A stretch of 64,000 nucleotides of DNA from Bog-473 sp963770645 (lineage in GTDB: Bacteria; Actinomycetota; Acidimicrobiia; Acidimicrobiales; RAAP-2): assembly GCA_963770645.1 (NCBI GenBank), contig CAVYQL010000003.1, forward strand, positions 1,426,001 through 1,490,000, read 5' to 3'. Of the stretch, positions 29,892 through 38,241 are shown in pieces; position 1 is the stretch's first letter; each line of letters opens with the position of its first letter. The translations under genes and the position numbers were made by a program. The notes below the pieces were generated by a model. That model was not told the origin of the DNA and made no database searches. It saw only the letters and a program-made list of their open reading frames with translations.

Positions 29892-31276
29892 GACGCGTCG
29901 CCCTCGACGTCGATGACGCGCAAGACGCCGCTCACCCGGTCGACGGCCTGGAGGTTGCGCAGCGCGTCGATGGTGGCCAGCAGGTCGCCCTCGCGCGCCA
30001 CGTGGGTCAAGAAGATCAGCCGGGCCTCCTCGGCCAGGCCCACCTGCTCCATGGCCCGGATGGAGACGTCGTGGTCGCCGAAGATCTTGGCCACGGCGGC
30101 CAACACCCCGGGCCGGTCGGCCACGTCCATGCTCAGGTAGAAGGCCGAGCGCAGCTCGTTCTGCGAGCGCACCGTGGTGCTCGTGCGCTTGGGTGCCGGC
30201 GCGGGCGCCCCGGCCAGCAAATTGCGCGACGCATCCACCAGGTCGCCCAGCATGGCGCTGGCCGTCGGGCCGCCTCCCGCCCCGCGCCCGTAGAGCATCA
30301 GCTCGCCGCTCACCGCGCCCTCGACGAACACCGCGTTGAAGGCACCGCGCACCGCGGCCAGCGGATGGGTCTTGGGCACCATGGCCGGGTGCACGCGCAC
30401 CGAGACCTCGGGACCGCCGTCGACCAGCTCGGCCACGGCGAGGAGCTTGACCGAGTATCCGAGCCGGCTGGCGTAGGCCACGTCCGCCGCACGCACACCG
30501 GTGATGCCCTCGCGGTGCACGTCGGCGTCGACGACGTCGCTGCCGAACGCGAGCGAGGCGAGGATGGCCGCCTTGGCCGCGGCGTCGTGGCCCTCGACGT
30601 CGGCCGTCGGATCGCGCTCGGCCAGCCCGAGCTCTTGCGCCTCGCGCAGGACGTCGTCGTAGCTGGCGCCCTCTTCCTCCATCCGGGTCAAGATGTAGTT
30701 GGTCGTGCCGTTGACGATGCCCATGACGCGCATGATCTGCTCGCCCGCCAACGACTCGCGCAGCGGCCGGATCACCGGGATGGCGCCCGCCACCGCCGCC
30801 TCGTAGAGCAGGTCGACGCCGGCGTTGGCGGCCACCTCGGCCAGCTCGGCGCCCGCGGTGGCGAGCAGCGCCTTGTTCCCGGTCACCACCGGCTTGCCCG
30901 CTCGCAGGGCGCTCTCGATCAGCTCGTGGGCCGGGTGCAGGCCTCCGATGAGCTCGACGATCACGTCGACGTCGTCGCGCGCCACGAGCGCGGCGGCGTC
31001 GGCGCTGATGAGCGCGCGGTCGATGGCGTCGGCCCGGGGCTTGGCCGGGTCGGCCACCGCGATCCCTACCAGCTCCAGGCGGATACCCGTGCGGGCGGCG
31101 ACGTCGTCGGCGCGGGTGAGCAGGATCTCCGCGAGGGCGCTCCCGACATTGCCGCAGCCGAGCAGGCCGACGCGCACCGTCGGAGCGGGGTGCGCGTGCG
31201 GCTCCGCGCGTACACGCGCGCCGGCGGCTGCCTCTGCGTGCGCACTCCCCTTGCCGGTGGCCTTCTCGGCGGTCAC
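29888..31276 (-). CDS. hom: homoserine dehydrogenase with ACT domain
   Basis: NAD(P)H-dependent reduction of aspartate semialdehyde to homoserine. 462 residues: a hydrophilic N-terminal tail of about 30 residues, Rossmann domain (VGLLGCGNVGSALAEIL), catalytic domain with GIVNGTTNYILTRMEEEG and the lysine-containing AKAAILASLAF, and a C-terminal ACT domain (FYLSMDVADRPGVLAAVAKIF) that usually confers threonine feedback inhibition. It is translated with thrC through a 4-base overlap. Confidence 0.96.
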   Translation of the reverse strand: MTAEKATGKGSAHAEAAAGARVRAEPHAHPAPTVRVGLLGCGNVGSALAEILLTRADDVAARTGIRLELVGIAVADPAKPRADAIDRALISADAAALVARDDVDVIVELIGGLHPAHELIESALRAGKPVVTGNKALLATAGAELAEVAANAGVDLLYEAAVAGAIPVIRPLRESLAGEQIMRVMGIVNGTTNYILTRMEEEGASYDDVLREAQELGLAERDPTADVEGHDAAAKAAILASLAFGSDVVDADVHREGITGVRAADVAYASRLGYSVKLLAVAELVDGGPEVSVRVHPAMVPKTHPLAAVRGAFNAVFVEGAVSGELMLYGRGAGGGPTASAMLGDLVDASRNLLAGAPAPAPKRTSTTVRSQNELRSAFYLSMDVADRPGVLAAVAKIFGDHDVSIRAMEQVGLAEEARLIFLTHVAREGDLLATIDALRNLQAVDRVSGVLRVIDVEGDAS

Positions 31277-31330
31277 CGCTAAACGCTAACCGCTGCGGTT
31301 GTCGAGGCCGGGACTTGCGGCGCAGCGTGC

Positions 31331-32641
31331 TCAGGCATCGAGGCGGTCGAGATCGTCGAAGGTCTCCCGGCGCACGACCTCGCGGGCGGTGCCGCCCGAG
31401 ACGAAGACGACGGCAGGGCGTGGGACCTTGTTGTAGTTGGACGCCATGGCGTAGCCGTAGGCGCCGGTGACCGGTGTGGCCACCACGTCGCCCACCGTCA
31501 GGTCCTCAGGGACGAACGCGTCCGGCACGACGAGGTCGCCGCTCTCGCAGTGCTTGCCCACGACGCGCACGGGCCGCGGCCGAGGCGCGTCGGCGGCCCG
31601 GGGCAAGAAGACCTCGTACCCGCTGCCGTAGAGGACGGGCCGCGGGTTGTCGCTCATGCCGCCGTCGACGCTCACGTAGGTGCGGATCCCCGGGAGGTGT
31701 TTGACCGTGCCCACCGTGTAGAGCGTCATGCCCGCCGTCGCCACGATCGATCGTCCCGGCTCGGCCGAGATGCGTGTGCCGCGGACGACTCCCACCTTTG
31801 CGCAGGCGGCACGGGTCGCGGCGGCCCACTCGGCCTGGTTCGGTGCCGACTCGCCGTTGACGTAGGGGACGCCGAGCCCGCCACCGACGACCAGCTCGGG
31901 CAGTCCGAGCGGTGCGAAGAACGTGCCGAGCACCTCGGCCGCCTGTTCGAACGAGGACGCTTCGAACACCTGGCTCCCGATGTGGGCGTGGACTCCGACC
32001 AGCTCGACGCCGGGCAGCAGCTCGAGCGCGCTGACAGCCTCGGCTGCCGCGCCTGAGGAGACCGAGAAGCCGAACTTGGAGTCCTCCTGCCCCGTGCGCA
32101 CGAACTCGTGGGTGTGCGCTTCCACCCCCGGCGTGACCCGCACCAAGACGCGGGGCCGCTCCGGCCCGGGCGGCGTGGACTCGACGAGGCCGCCGAGCCG
32201 GGCGATCTCGTCGAAGGAATCCACGACGATCCGACCGACTCCGCGCTCGAGGGCCATCGCCAGCTCGTCGGTGGACTTGTTGTTGCCGTGCAGCACGAGA
32301 CGCTCCGGCGGCACGCCGGCCGCGAGGGCCACGTGCATCTCGCCCCCCGACGCAACGTCGAGGTGCATGCCCTCCTCGTAGGCCAGCCGGGCGACGGCCC
32401 GGCACAAGAAGGCCTTGGTCGCATAGGCCACGCCCTCGCCCCAGGCGTCGACGGCATCCCGGCAGGCCTGGCGAAGGTGGTCCTCGTCGTAGACGAAGAG
32501 CGGCGAGCCGAATTCCTGCGCCAGGTCGAGCAGGTCGACGCCGCCGACGCGCAGGTGGCCCTTCTCGTCGATCTCGGCCGTGCGCGGGAGCAGCTGCCGC
32601 TCCAGCGCTGCCGTCGCAACGTCGTGGTCGGTCGTCGGCAT
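31331..32641 (-). CDS. lysA: diaminopimelate decarboxylase
   Basis: Last step of lysine synthesis, alanine-racemase fold with PLP. ATG 32641 gives 436 residues. The PLP-lysine segment is GVAYATKAFLCRAVARL; the HIGSQ motif (GVHAHIGSQVFE) and the GGGLGVPY glycine-rich phosphate loop are present, and the cysteine-containing substrate site reads GKHCESGD. The upstream in-frame extension crosses the tRNA-Arg gene and is rejected. No Shine-Dalgarno is seen and a -10-like hexamer lies 8 bases before the ATG, so the mRNA is probably leaderless. Confidence 0.96.
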   Translation of the reverse strand: MPTTDHDVATAALERQLLPRTAEIDEKGHLRVGGVDLLDLAQEFGSPLFVYDEDHLRQACRDAVDAWGEGVAYATKAFLCRAVARLAYEEGMHLDVASGGEMHVALAAGVPPERLVLHGNNKSTDELAMALERGVGRIVVDSFDEIARLGGLVESTPPGPERPRVLVRVTPGVEAHTHEFVRTGQEDSKFGFSVSSGAAAEAVSALELLPGVELVGVHAHIGSQVFEASSFEQAAEVLGTFFAPLGLPELVVGGGLGVPYVNGESAPNQAEWAAATRAACAKVGVVRGTRISAEPGRSIVATAGMTLYTVGTVKHLPGIRTYVSVDGGMSDNPRPVLYGSGYEVFLPRAADAPRPRPVRVVGKHCESGDLVVPDAFVPEDLTVGDVVATPVTGAYGYAMASNYNKVPRPAVVFVSGGTAREVVRRETFDDLDRLDA

Positions 32642-32649
32642 GGAGATGC

Positions 32650-32655
32650 AGGATA
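32650..32655 (-). promoter_or_regulatory. -10 element placing the lysA start at the 5' end of its mRNA
   Basis: TATCCT on the minus strand ends 8 bases before the lysA ATG. With the usual 6-8-base distance from -10 to transcription start, the message would begin at or within two bases of the ATG. No convincing -35 is visible. Leaderless genes are common in actinobacteria. Confidence 0.45.
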
Positions 32656-32752
32656 CGGCAGCGTTCTTATGACCCGTGGCGGCCGGAGCCCGGCGCGGTA
32701 CCCGACGAGTACGATTGTCCCCTGCTCGTGCGCCCGCACGAGCGACCACCCC

Positions 32753-32824
32753 GCCCCCGTAGCTCAGCGGATAGAGCACCGGCCTCCGGAGCCGGTGGCG
32801 CAGGTTCGAGTCCTGCCGGGGGCG
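32753..32824 (+). tRNA. tRNA-Arg (anticodon CCG)
   Basis: A complete cloverleaf can be drawn: 7-bp acceptor (GCCCCCG with CGGGGGC), D arm GCTC/GAGC, anticodon stem CCGGC/GCCGG with loop CTCCGGA giving anticodon CCG, 4-base variable loop, T arm GCAGG/CCTGC with loop TTCGAGT, and discriminator G. CCA is not encoded. It reads CGG codons. It is divergent from lysA and marks the edge between conserved and accessory sequence; a partial copy of its 3' half lies at 41950..41980. Confidence 0.95.
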
Positions 32825-33221
32825 CGCCGCACACTAGGGGGCGCCGTGTGCCGGGGACGCGGTGCGAGGGGGCCCGTGAGTCCACTGGGCAAAGCACTGG
32901 GCCCGGTGTTGCGCGAGCTGGAGCGCCGGGCAACGGGCAGCTGCCCGTTTCACCGGTACGGGCGGGGCACGCTCAGCCAGGTGACTAGTCCGGAGTTCCG
33001 GGAAGCCACGCCCAATGAGGGGGCACCCGAAAGTCCCCTTGGATCCATCCGGCATTTGCGGGTCTCGGGACGTGGTGGGCGTACCGACGACGGGTTCGTT
33101 GAGTTGCACATCTGCGGCCGATCCGTAGAGCCGACTGAGGTCGGGTGCGACGTCCAGCTTGTCCGTTTGATATCAGCGCGTCCGGCGATTTGAACAGCAA
33201 GGAGTTGCGCTCCAATACTGA
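32825..33221. other. gene-free stretch after tRNA-Arg
   Basis: No reading frame here has recognisable content or a ribosome site that leads to a sensible product. The only structure seen is an 18-base palindrome at 32932..32949 (reported separately). An isolated AAGGAG at 33199..33204 precedes a short, interrupted frame that does not join the acyltransferase frame. Confidence 0.5.
32932..32949. repeat. 18-base perfect palindrome downstream of tRNA-Arg
   Basis: AACGGGCAG followed directly by its complement CTGCCCGTT, then TTCACC. As RNA it would fold as a 7-bp stem with a tetraloop and could end the tRNA transcript, although the U-tract is only 3 long. As DNA it has the form of a dimeric-repressor operator. 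Which applies cannot be told. Confidence 0.6.
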
Positions 33222-33377
33222 ACGCTGGCTCGTCATCGGCCACCAACCAGGCCCCGCGAAGGCAGACTTTCGCGACAACACTACGCTCCCGTAATCGGCG
33301 AGCCCCGCATCTCCCCAGACGCTCCGCGCAAAGGTACAACGCTCTCCTACCTGCCGGCACTTGACGGGGTCAGGGGC

Positions 33378-35438
33378 GTGGGAATGCTCTGCATTCTGGG
33401 TGTGCACGCTGGTGTCTTCTTGACCGCCGGCGGCTTCTTCCTCCTCGACAGCTTCTTTGCCCTTTCCGGCTTCCTCATCACCTCGTTGCTGATCGTCGAG
33501 TGGCGAAAGAGCGGCACCATCAAGCTCGGGTCCTTTTGGGCTCGCCGAGCTCGGCGGCTGCTTCCTGGCCTCTTCGTCATGCTCATCGGTGTCGCCATCA
33601 TCTACGGCCTGTTCGTTCCCGCGGGCACCTATCCGACTCTGCGAGGTGATGCGCTCGCCGCCCTTTTCTATTTCGCCAACTGGCACTTCATTTTCGCCGG
33701 TTCCAACTACTTCCACATGACTGGTCTCACCTCGCCGTTGATCCACACGTGGTCCCTGGCCGTGGAAGAGCAGTTCTACCTGGTCTGGCCATTGGTCTTC
33801 CTCGGCGTGTGCAAGATCTGGCGCTCGTTGCGCGCTCTACTGGTCGTGACCATCACGGGGGCACTTCTCTCTGCTCTCGAGATGGCGCTTCTCTACAATC
33901 CTGCAGACACAAACCGCCTCTACTTCGGAACCGACACCCACGCCCAATCCGTGCTGGTGGGTGCAACGCTCGCGGTGGGCCTTGCCATGTGGGCTGAGCG
34001 TCGGAGGAAAGGCGCGGAGCAGGACTGGCAAGTCCGCACACGCTGGGCTCGTCATCTGCTGACGGCTCTTGGTGTCATCGGCATTGTCACGAGCGCCGTT
34101 TTGTACACCGCCGTGCAGTCTGACGATGCCTTCGCCTATCGCGGTGGGTTTCTCCTGGCGGCGATCGCCGCGTCCGCCGTTCTCCTCAGTGTCTCGTGTG
34201 CTCAGTTTTCGCCGGTGGCCCGGTTGCTCTCGTTCCCCGTCTTCACCTTTGCCGGGCGGATCTCCTACGGCATGTACCTATGGCATTTTCCACTCTTCAC
34301 GTTCATCAACCACGAACGGACAGGGCTCAGCGGCTGGACCCTGTTCGTCATCCGGGTCATCCCGACCGTCGCCGTGGCGACGCTGTCGTTCTTCTTCGTG
34401 GAACGGCCTGTTCGCCGCGGGACTTTTCTCTCGCCATTCCGGACACGTCTCGCGATAGCCCCTGCGATCGCTGTCGTGGTGGTGGCCATCCTCCTGGCCA
34501 CGATGCCGGCGACGGATATCGTCCCCGTCGGAGCTGCCGCCAAAGCGGAACTCCCGGCCACCCCGATCACAACCACCATCCCGGATGCCTACCGCACGAC
34601 ACCGACGCGGGTCCTCCTGGTCGGTGATTCCGAGGCGCTCACACTCGGAATAGGGCTCCAGAGCGCGTTGACGGCTGATCCGAAGAAATACGACCGGATA
34701 CGTATGCTCAACGAAGGTATTCTCGGCTGCGGGGTCGCCGAAGGAACAACGGCGATCGAATCAGGCTCGACATTCATCGTGGGTGCGCCGTGCACGCCTC
34801 ACCCGGCTACCGCTAAGTGCCCTCCTGGCGGCGTCTTCGGACCCCGGCAGAATGTTCCATGTCAGGCGTGGACGGCGGCCTGGGCGGACTGGGTACGTCA
34901 GCTCAAGCCCAACGTGGTGGTGCTCCTCGCCGGCGGCGGCGAGGTGCTCGACCGTCTGTACCGCGGGCACATGACCAACATCTTGAATCCGACGTTCGCC
35001 GCATACGTGGAGAGCCAGTTGGAGAAGGCCGTGCGCATTGCGACGGCAGGAGGCGCCGACATGGTGTTGATGACCAAGCCGTGCCAGAGCACTGGCGAAC
35101 AGCCCGACGGTGATCCGTGGCCACAAGACAGCTCCGCCCGGCAGGCTGTCTACAATTCGTTACTGCGCAAGGTGGCCGCCAAGCATCCAAACCAGGTGTA
35201 CATACAGGATCTCAATTCCTATGTGTGCCCAGGCGGCAAGTACACCGAGGATCTGGACGGCGTACCGGTTCGCCAGGCGGACGGAATCCACTTCGACGTC
35301 CAGCCAGGGGGTGGCGGCGACTACCTGGCACCGGCCATCCTCCCCTACTGGATGAAGGTCGGCCATCTTCAGGAGGCACGAACCGGTGGCGCCAGTGTCC
35401 ACGTTGGAGCACTTCCGCGCTTCTTCGCTCCGCAGTGA
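33378..35438 (+). CDS. acyltransferase 3 family protein with C-terminal SGNH domain (OafA-like)
   Basis: Polytopic membrane O-acyltransferase (about ten helices) joined to an extracytoplasmic SGNH-type domain; such proteins acylate cell-surface glycans. From GTG 33378 it has 686 residues. The catalytic His is in ILGVHAGVF, followed by DSFFALSGFLIT, the basic segment FWARRARRLLPGLF and TWSLAVEEQFYLVWP. The SGNH part has LLVGDSEALTLG, VVVLLAGGGEV and the terminal DGIHFD Asp/His pair. The expected start of the family motif, LSYLPALDGVRGV, is encoded in frame upstream of GTG 33378, yet the open frame back to the TGA at 33219..33221 has no ATG, GTG or TTG. The true start may therefore be a rare codon (ATC 33309 or CTG 33225 are candidates) or the 5' end is damaged. 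Confidence 0.85.
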   Translation: MGMLCILGVHAGVFLTAGGFFLLDSFFALSGFLITSLLIVEWRKSGTIKLGSFWARRARRLLPGLFVMLIGVAIIYGLFVPAGTYPTLRGDALAALFYFANWHFIFAGSNYFHMTGLTSPLIHTWSLAVEEQFYLVWPLVFLGVCKIWRSLRALLVVTITGALLSALEMALLYNPADTNRLYFGTDTHAQSVLVGATLAVGLAMWAERRRKGAEQDWQVRTRWARHLLTALGVIGIVTSAVLYTAVQSDDAFAYRGGFLLAAIAASAVLLSVSCAQFSPVARLLSFPVFTFAGRISYGMYLWHFPLFTFINHERTGLSGWTLFVIRVIPTVAVATLSFFFVERPVRRGTFLSPFRTRLAIAPAIAVVVVAILLATMPATDIVPVGAAAKAELPATPITTTIPDAYRTTPTRVLLVGDSEALTLGIGLQSALTADPKKYDRIRMLNEGILGCGVAEGTTAIESGSTFIVGAPCTPHPATAKCPPGGVFGPRQNVPCQAWTAAWADWVRQLKPNVVVLLAGGGEVLDRLYRGHMTNILNPTFAAYVESQLEKAVRIATAGGADMVLMTKPCQSTGEQPDGDPWPQDSSARQAVYNSLLRKVAAKHPNQVYIQDLNSYVCPGGKYTEDLDGVPVRQADGIHFDVQPGGGGDYLAPAILPYWMKVGHLQEARTGGASVHVGALPRFFAPQ

Positions 35439-35509
35439 TGCTGATTGGACGAAGCGCCACTCAGGCTGCCCCAAATAAGAAGCTCGTAGACGGCAACTGG
35501 GAGGTGAGG

Positions 35510-36763
35510 TCATGGCTCGGTGACCGCCCGTCGCTGTCGCTCGAGGAAATCCAGCTCCGTCGCGTTCGTGGTGAGGGCGAGCGCCTGGTCGTACGCGACA
35601 ACGGCTTCGTTGCGGCGTCCAGTGCGTGACAAGAGGTCCGCCAGCGCTGCGTAGTACGGCTGATAACCGTTGAGCGGCCTGGCGTCTACCGCATCGAGGG
35701 CAGCGAGGCCCGCCAACGATCCGTGCAGCTCGCCCACCGCGATAGCCCGGTTGAGCGCCACGACGGGGTTCGGCCGAATGGCCAGCAGCTGGTCATAGAG
35801 GGCCAGTACCTGTGCCCAGTCGGTGTCGTTGGACGTCAACGCTTCGGCATGTACTGCCGCGATGGCCGCCTGAATTTGATAGGCGCCCGGGTGGTTCCAA
35901 GCCAAGCATGCTCGCACCAGTCGGTGGCCCTCGTCGATGAGCGATCTGTCCCATTGCGCGCGGTCTTGTTCCGCTAGGCGCACCAAGGTGCCGTCAGCGC
36001 CGAACCGAGCCGGTTGTCGGGCCTGTGTCAACAGCATGAGCGCCAGCAACCCGGTCGCTTCGGGCTCGTCGGGCATGAGCTGGGTCAGGACGCGACCCAG
36101 CCGGACGGCCTCCGCCGAGAGATCCGCGTGCGCCAGGGCGGTCCCGGAACCGGCGGTATGACCCTCTGTGTAGATGAGGTAGATCGCGCCGAGCACGGCA
36201 TCAAGCCGGTCGGGAAGCTCTGCCTCGGAGGGGATGCGATACGGCGCATGGTTGTCCCGGAGCTTGCGCTTGGCCCGCACGATCCGTTGAGCCATCGTCG
36301 CCTCGGGGACGAGGAAGGCTCGAGCGATATCAGCAGTCTCGAGGCCGCCGAGGAGCCGTAGCGTGAGCGCGATCTGGGCGTCGGGCGCCAGCGAGGGGTG
36401 GCAGCAGAGGAAGATCAGTCGCAGCTGGTCGTCGGCAACGACGTCGGCGAGGGCTTCGAGGTCGTCGAGCTCACGGTCGTACTCGGCATCCATGGGGTCA
36501 CCTTGAAGTCGGGCAGCTGCCATTTGGCGAGTCTCCCTGGTCGATTCTCGCCGCAACCGGTCGATCGCCCGGTTGCGGGCCGTGGACATGATCCAGCCAC
36601 CCGGGTTCGGCGGGACGCCCTCTCGCCTCCAGCTCGCCGCTGCGACGGCGAATGCCTCGGCGACCGCATCTTCCGCGAGATCGACGTCGCCGAGGATCCG
36701 GATCAGAGTGGCCGTGCAGCGGCCCGCCTCACGGCGGAAAACGCCGTCGAGATCGTCAGCCAC
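35510..36763 (-). CDS. ECF42-type RNA polymerase sigma factor with C-terminal TPR-like domain
   Basis: 417 residues from GTG 36763, which overlaps the end of the upstream YCII gene by 8 bases. Sigma region 2 (LIRILGDVDLAEDAVAEAFAVAAASW, GWIMSTARNRAIDRLRRE) and region 4 (LTLRLLGGLETADIARAFLVPEATMAQRIVRAKRKLR) are followed by a helical C-terminal half of about 200 residues (NPVVALNRAIAVGEL, GYQPYYAALADLLSRTGR) typical of ECF42 sigma factors. In this group the C-terminal extension takes the regulatory role and no anti-sigma factor is encoded, which matches the neighbourhood. Pairing with a YCII/DGPF gene is the group's hallmark. Confidence 0.92.
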   Translation of the reverse strand: MADDLDGVFRREAGRCTATLIRILGDVDLAEDAVAEAFAVAAASWRREGVPPNPGGWIMSTARNRAIDRLRRESTRETRQMAAARLQGDPMDAEYDRELDDLEALADVVADDQLRLIFLCCHPSLAPDAQIALTLRLLGGLETADIARAFLVPEATMAQRIVRAKRKLRDNHAPYRIPSEAELPDRLDAVLGAIYLIYTEGHTAGSGTALAHADLSAEAVRLGRVLTQLMPDEPEATGLLALMLLTQARQPARFGADGTLVRLAEQDRAQWDRSLIDEGHRLVRACLAWNHPGAYQIQAAIAAVHAEALTSNDTDWAQVLALYDQLLAIRPNPVVALNRAIAVGELHGSLAGLAALDAVDARPLNGYQPYYAALADLLSRTGRRNEAVVAYDQALALTTNATELDFLERQRRAVTEP

Positions 36764-37106
36764 CTTCGATCGGCCGGACTTCGACCGGTCCCTCGCAGGC
36801 CGCGGAGGCCCTCTGCGCCAACGCGAGCGCAGCGTCAAGATCGGCGGCCTCGACCACCCAGAAGCCCCCCATCTGTTCCTTTGTCTCGGCGTAAGGCCCG
36901 TCGGTCATGGAGACGCTTCCGCCGCCGTATCGGACGGTGGTCGCCGACGAGGCGGGGTGCAGCCCGGCGCCGAACACCCAGGCGCCTGTCCGCTGGAGCT
37001 CCTCGTTCAGCGCGCGCACCTGGGCCACGGTGCGCTGCGCCTCAGGAGTCGTGAAGTCCATGACGTAATCGTCGTCGTGCCACACGGAAAGCAAGTATTG
37101 AGCCAT
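36756..37106 (-). CDS. YCII/DGPF-domain protein (ECF42 partner)
   Basis: 116-residue small ferredoxin-fold protein with MAQYLLSVWHDDDY at the start and the DGPF-type motif as TDGPYAETKEQMGGFWVVEA. A clear AAGGAG is 7 bases before the ATG. Its 3' end overlaps the sigma factor gene. Proteins of this family are the main regulatory targets of ECF42 sigma factors; their biochemical role is unresolved, and some YCII relatives have weak hydrolase or dehydrochlorinase-like activity. Confidence 0.92.
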   Translation of the reverse strand: MAQYLLSVWHDDDYVMDFTTPEAQRTVAQVRALNEELQRTGAWVFGAGLHPASSATTVRYGGGSVSMTDGPYAETKEQMGGFWVVEAADLDAALALAQRASAACEGPVEVRPIEGG

Positions 37107-37129
37107 TTCGGATCTCCTTATCTCAAGTT

Positions 37130-37198
37130 TTATCTGGAACAGTCGAACAGTGCGATCGGGGTCAGCTCGGAAGGCGCCGCGCCATCAGTTGGCGACAT
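37130..37198 (-). CDS. 22-residue small ORF upstream of the YCII gene
   Basis: ATG 37198 has a textbook AAAGGAG 6 bases before it and the frame runs 22 codons (MSPTDGAAPS ... FDCSR) to a TAA at 37130..37132. The YCII ATG follows 23 bases later with its own ribosome site. Strong SD, position and direction argue for a translated leader peptide or micro-protein in the ECF42 regulon. It has no similarity I recognise. Confidence 0.55.
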   Translation of the reverse strand: MSPTDGAAPSELTPIALFDCSR

Positions 37199-37253
37199 GG
37201 GTTTCTCCTTTCTGTCGTAGGGCCCTCTGGGCCGTGCACCTCGTCCACGAACG

Positions 37254-37281
37254 TCAACGAACGAGGACGCCGAAATCGACA
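37254..37281 (-). promoter_or_regulatory. candidate ECF42-dependent promoter
   Basis: On the minus strand TGTCGA (37281..37276) is followed after 16 bases by CGTTGA (37259..37254), upstream of the small ORF and YCII gene. From memory, TGTCGA is the -35 reported for ECF42 targets; the -10 here fits less well. Placement would make the YCII-sigma unit self-activating. Confidence 0.4.
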
Positions 37282-37452
37282 ATCCCGCCACAGGAATTTC
37301 CGGCCTCGTCGAAGCGAAGCGCCCTGGTAGGGGCGTTCTGCCATCCACCGCCTGAGCTCTTCGCTCCGACCGTGTCGAATCGGGTCTCCCCGTTCGTAGT
37401 CAATGTGCGGGTGCGGCTGGCACCCTCACCGATACGAAATGTGGAGGCTCCC

Positions 37453-38016
37453 ATGCGGAACGTGGTTTTGATAATGACTGCCTCAATCGACGGGTTCGTT
37501 GTTGGGCCCAAGGGACATGCCGGCGGGGTGCCGGAGCCGGATGAACTAAAGCGTTGGAAACTCAATCGGATCCAATGCGCCGGCACGCACATCATGGGTC
37601 GCGTGACGTACGAGGAGATGGCAGGGTTCTGGCCTACCTCTACTGATGAGTATGCCGCCCCGATGAACGAGATCCCCAAGGTTGTGTTCTCGAAGACGCT
37701 CAGCAAGGCAAGCTGGCCGAAATCCTCCATCGCTCGGGGAAACTTGGCAGACGAGATCCTCGCGCTCAAGGACCAACCCGGCGGCGAGATCATCGCTTGG
37801 GGCGGCGCCACCTTCGCGCAGGCTCTGTCGTTGGCGGGACTCGTTGACCAATACGCCATCGTGCATCAGCCGGTCGCGTTCGGAGCCGGCGAGCCCATTT
37901 TTCGAGGACTCCCCGATGCCCTCCACTTGGGAGTAGTGGCTGCTATGGCCTTTCCAAGCGGGACTACGCTCAACATCTACGAGCCACTCGGCTGGGGGCA
38001 TCAGGTACGCGGATGA
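37453..38016 (+). CDS. RibD C-terminal/dihydrofolate-reductase-like protein
   Basis: 187 residues from ATG 37453, which follows GGAGG by 5 bases; a longer upstream frame has no ribosome site. The fold markers of the RibD_C/DHFR superfamily are visible: VVLIMTASIDGFVVGP at the start, THIMGRVTYEEMAGFW, KVVFSKTL, and the glycine-rich nucleotide loop IIAWGGATFAQALSLAGLVDQY. Such proteins reduce pteridine-like or unrelated substrates with NADPH; specificity is unknown. They often accompany YCII and ECF42 genes, which is the case here. Confidence 0.82.
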   Translation: MRNVVLIMTASIDGFVVGPKGHAGGVPEPDELKRWKLNRIQCAGTHIMGRVTYEEMAGFWPTSTDEYAAPMNEIPKVVFSKTLSKASWPKSSIARGNLADEILALKDQPGGEIIAWGGATFAQALSLAGLVDQYAIVHQPVAFGAGEPIFRGLPDALHLGVVAAMAFPSGTTLNIYEPLGWGHQVRG

Positions 38017-38241
38017 ACCCCGAGCATCCCAGGCCTACTTGGTTGGCCTCGCCGGATCGAGGGTTGGCTGATCGATCTACCGGTCAGGGGTACGTGGGTT
38101 GTGGACGTCCACTGCCGTGCCGGGGGCGCCGAGTCGTCATCTGTCTATCCCCCATCGCGGGCAGCCGGTATACGGAGATCTCTCGAACCTCATTGGCGCG
38201 ATCAAGCCGGAACGAACTCGAAGTTCCGTTTGATTGGGAGG

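Noticed and set aside
33205..33294. Short TTG frame directly after AAGGAG upstream of the acyltransferase
   Set aside because: TTG abuts the ribosome site without spacing, the frame stops after 29 codons and does not connect to the acyltransferase frame.
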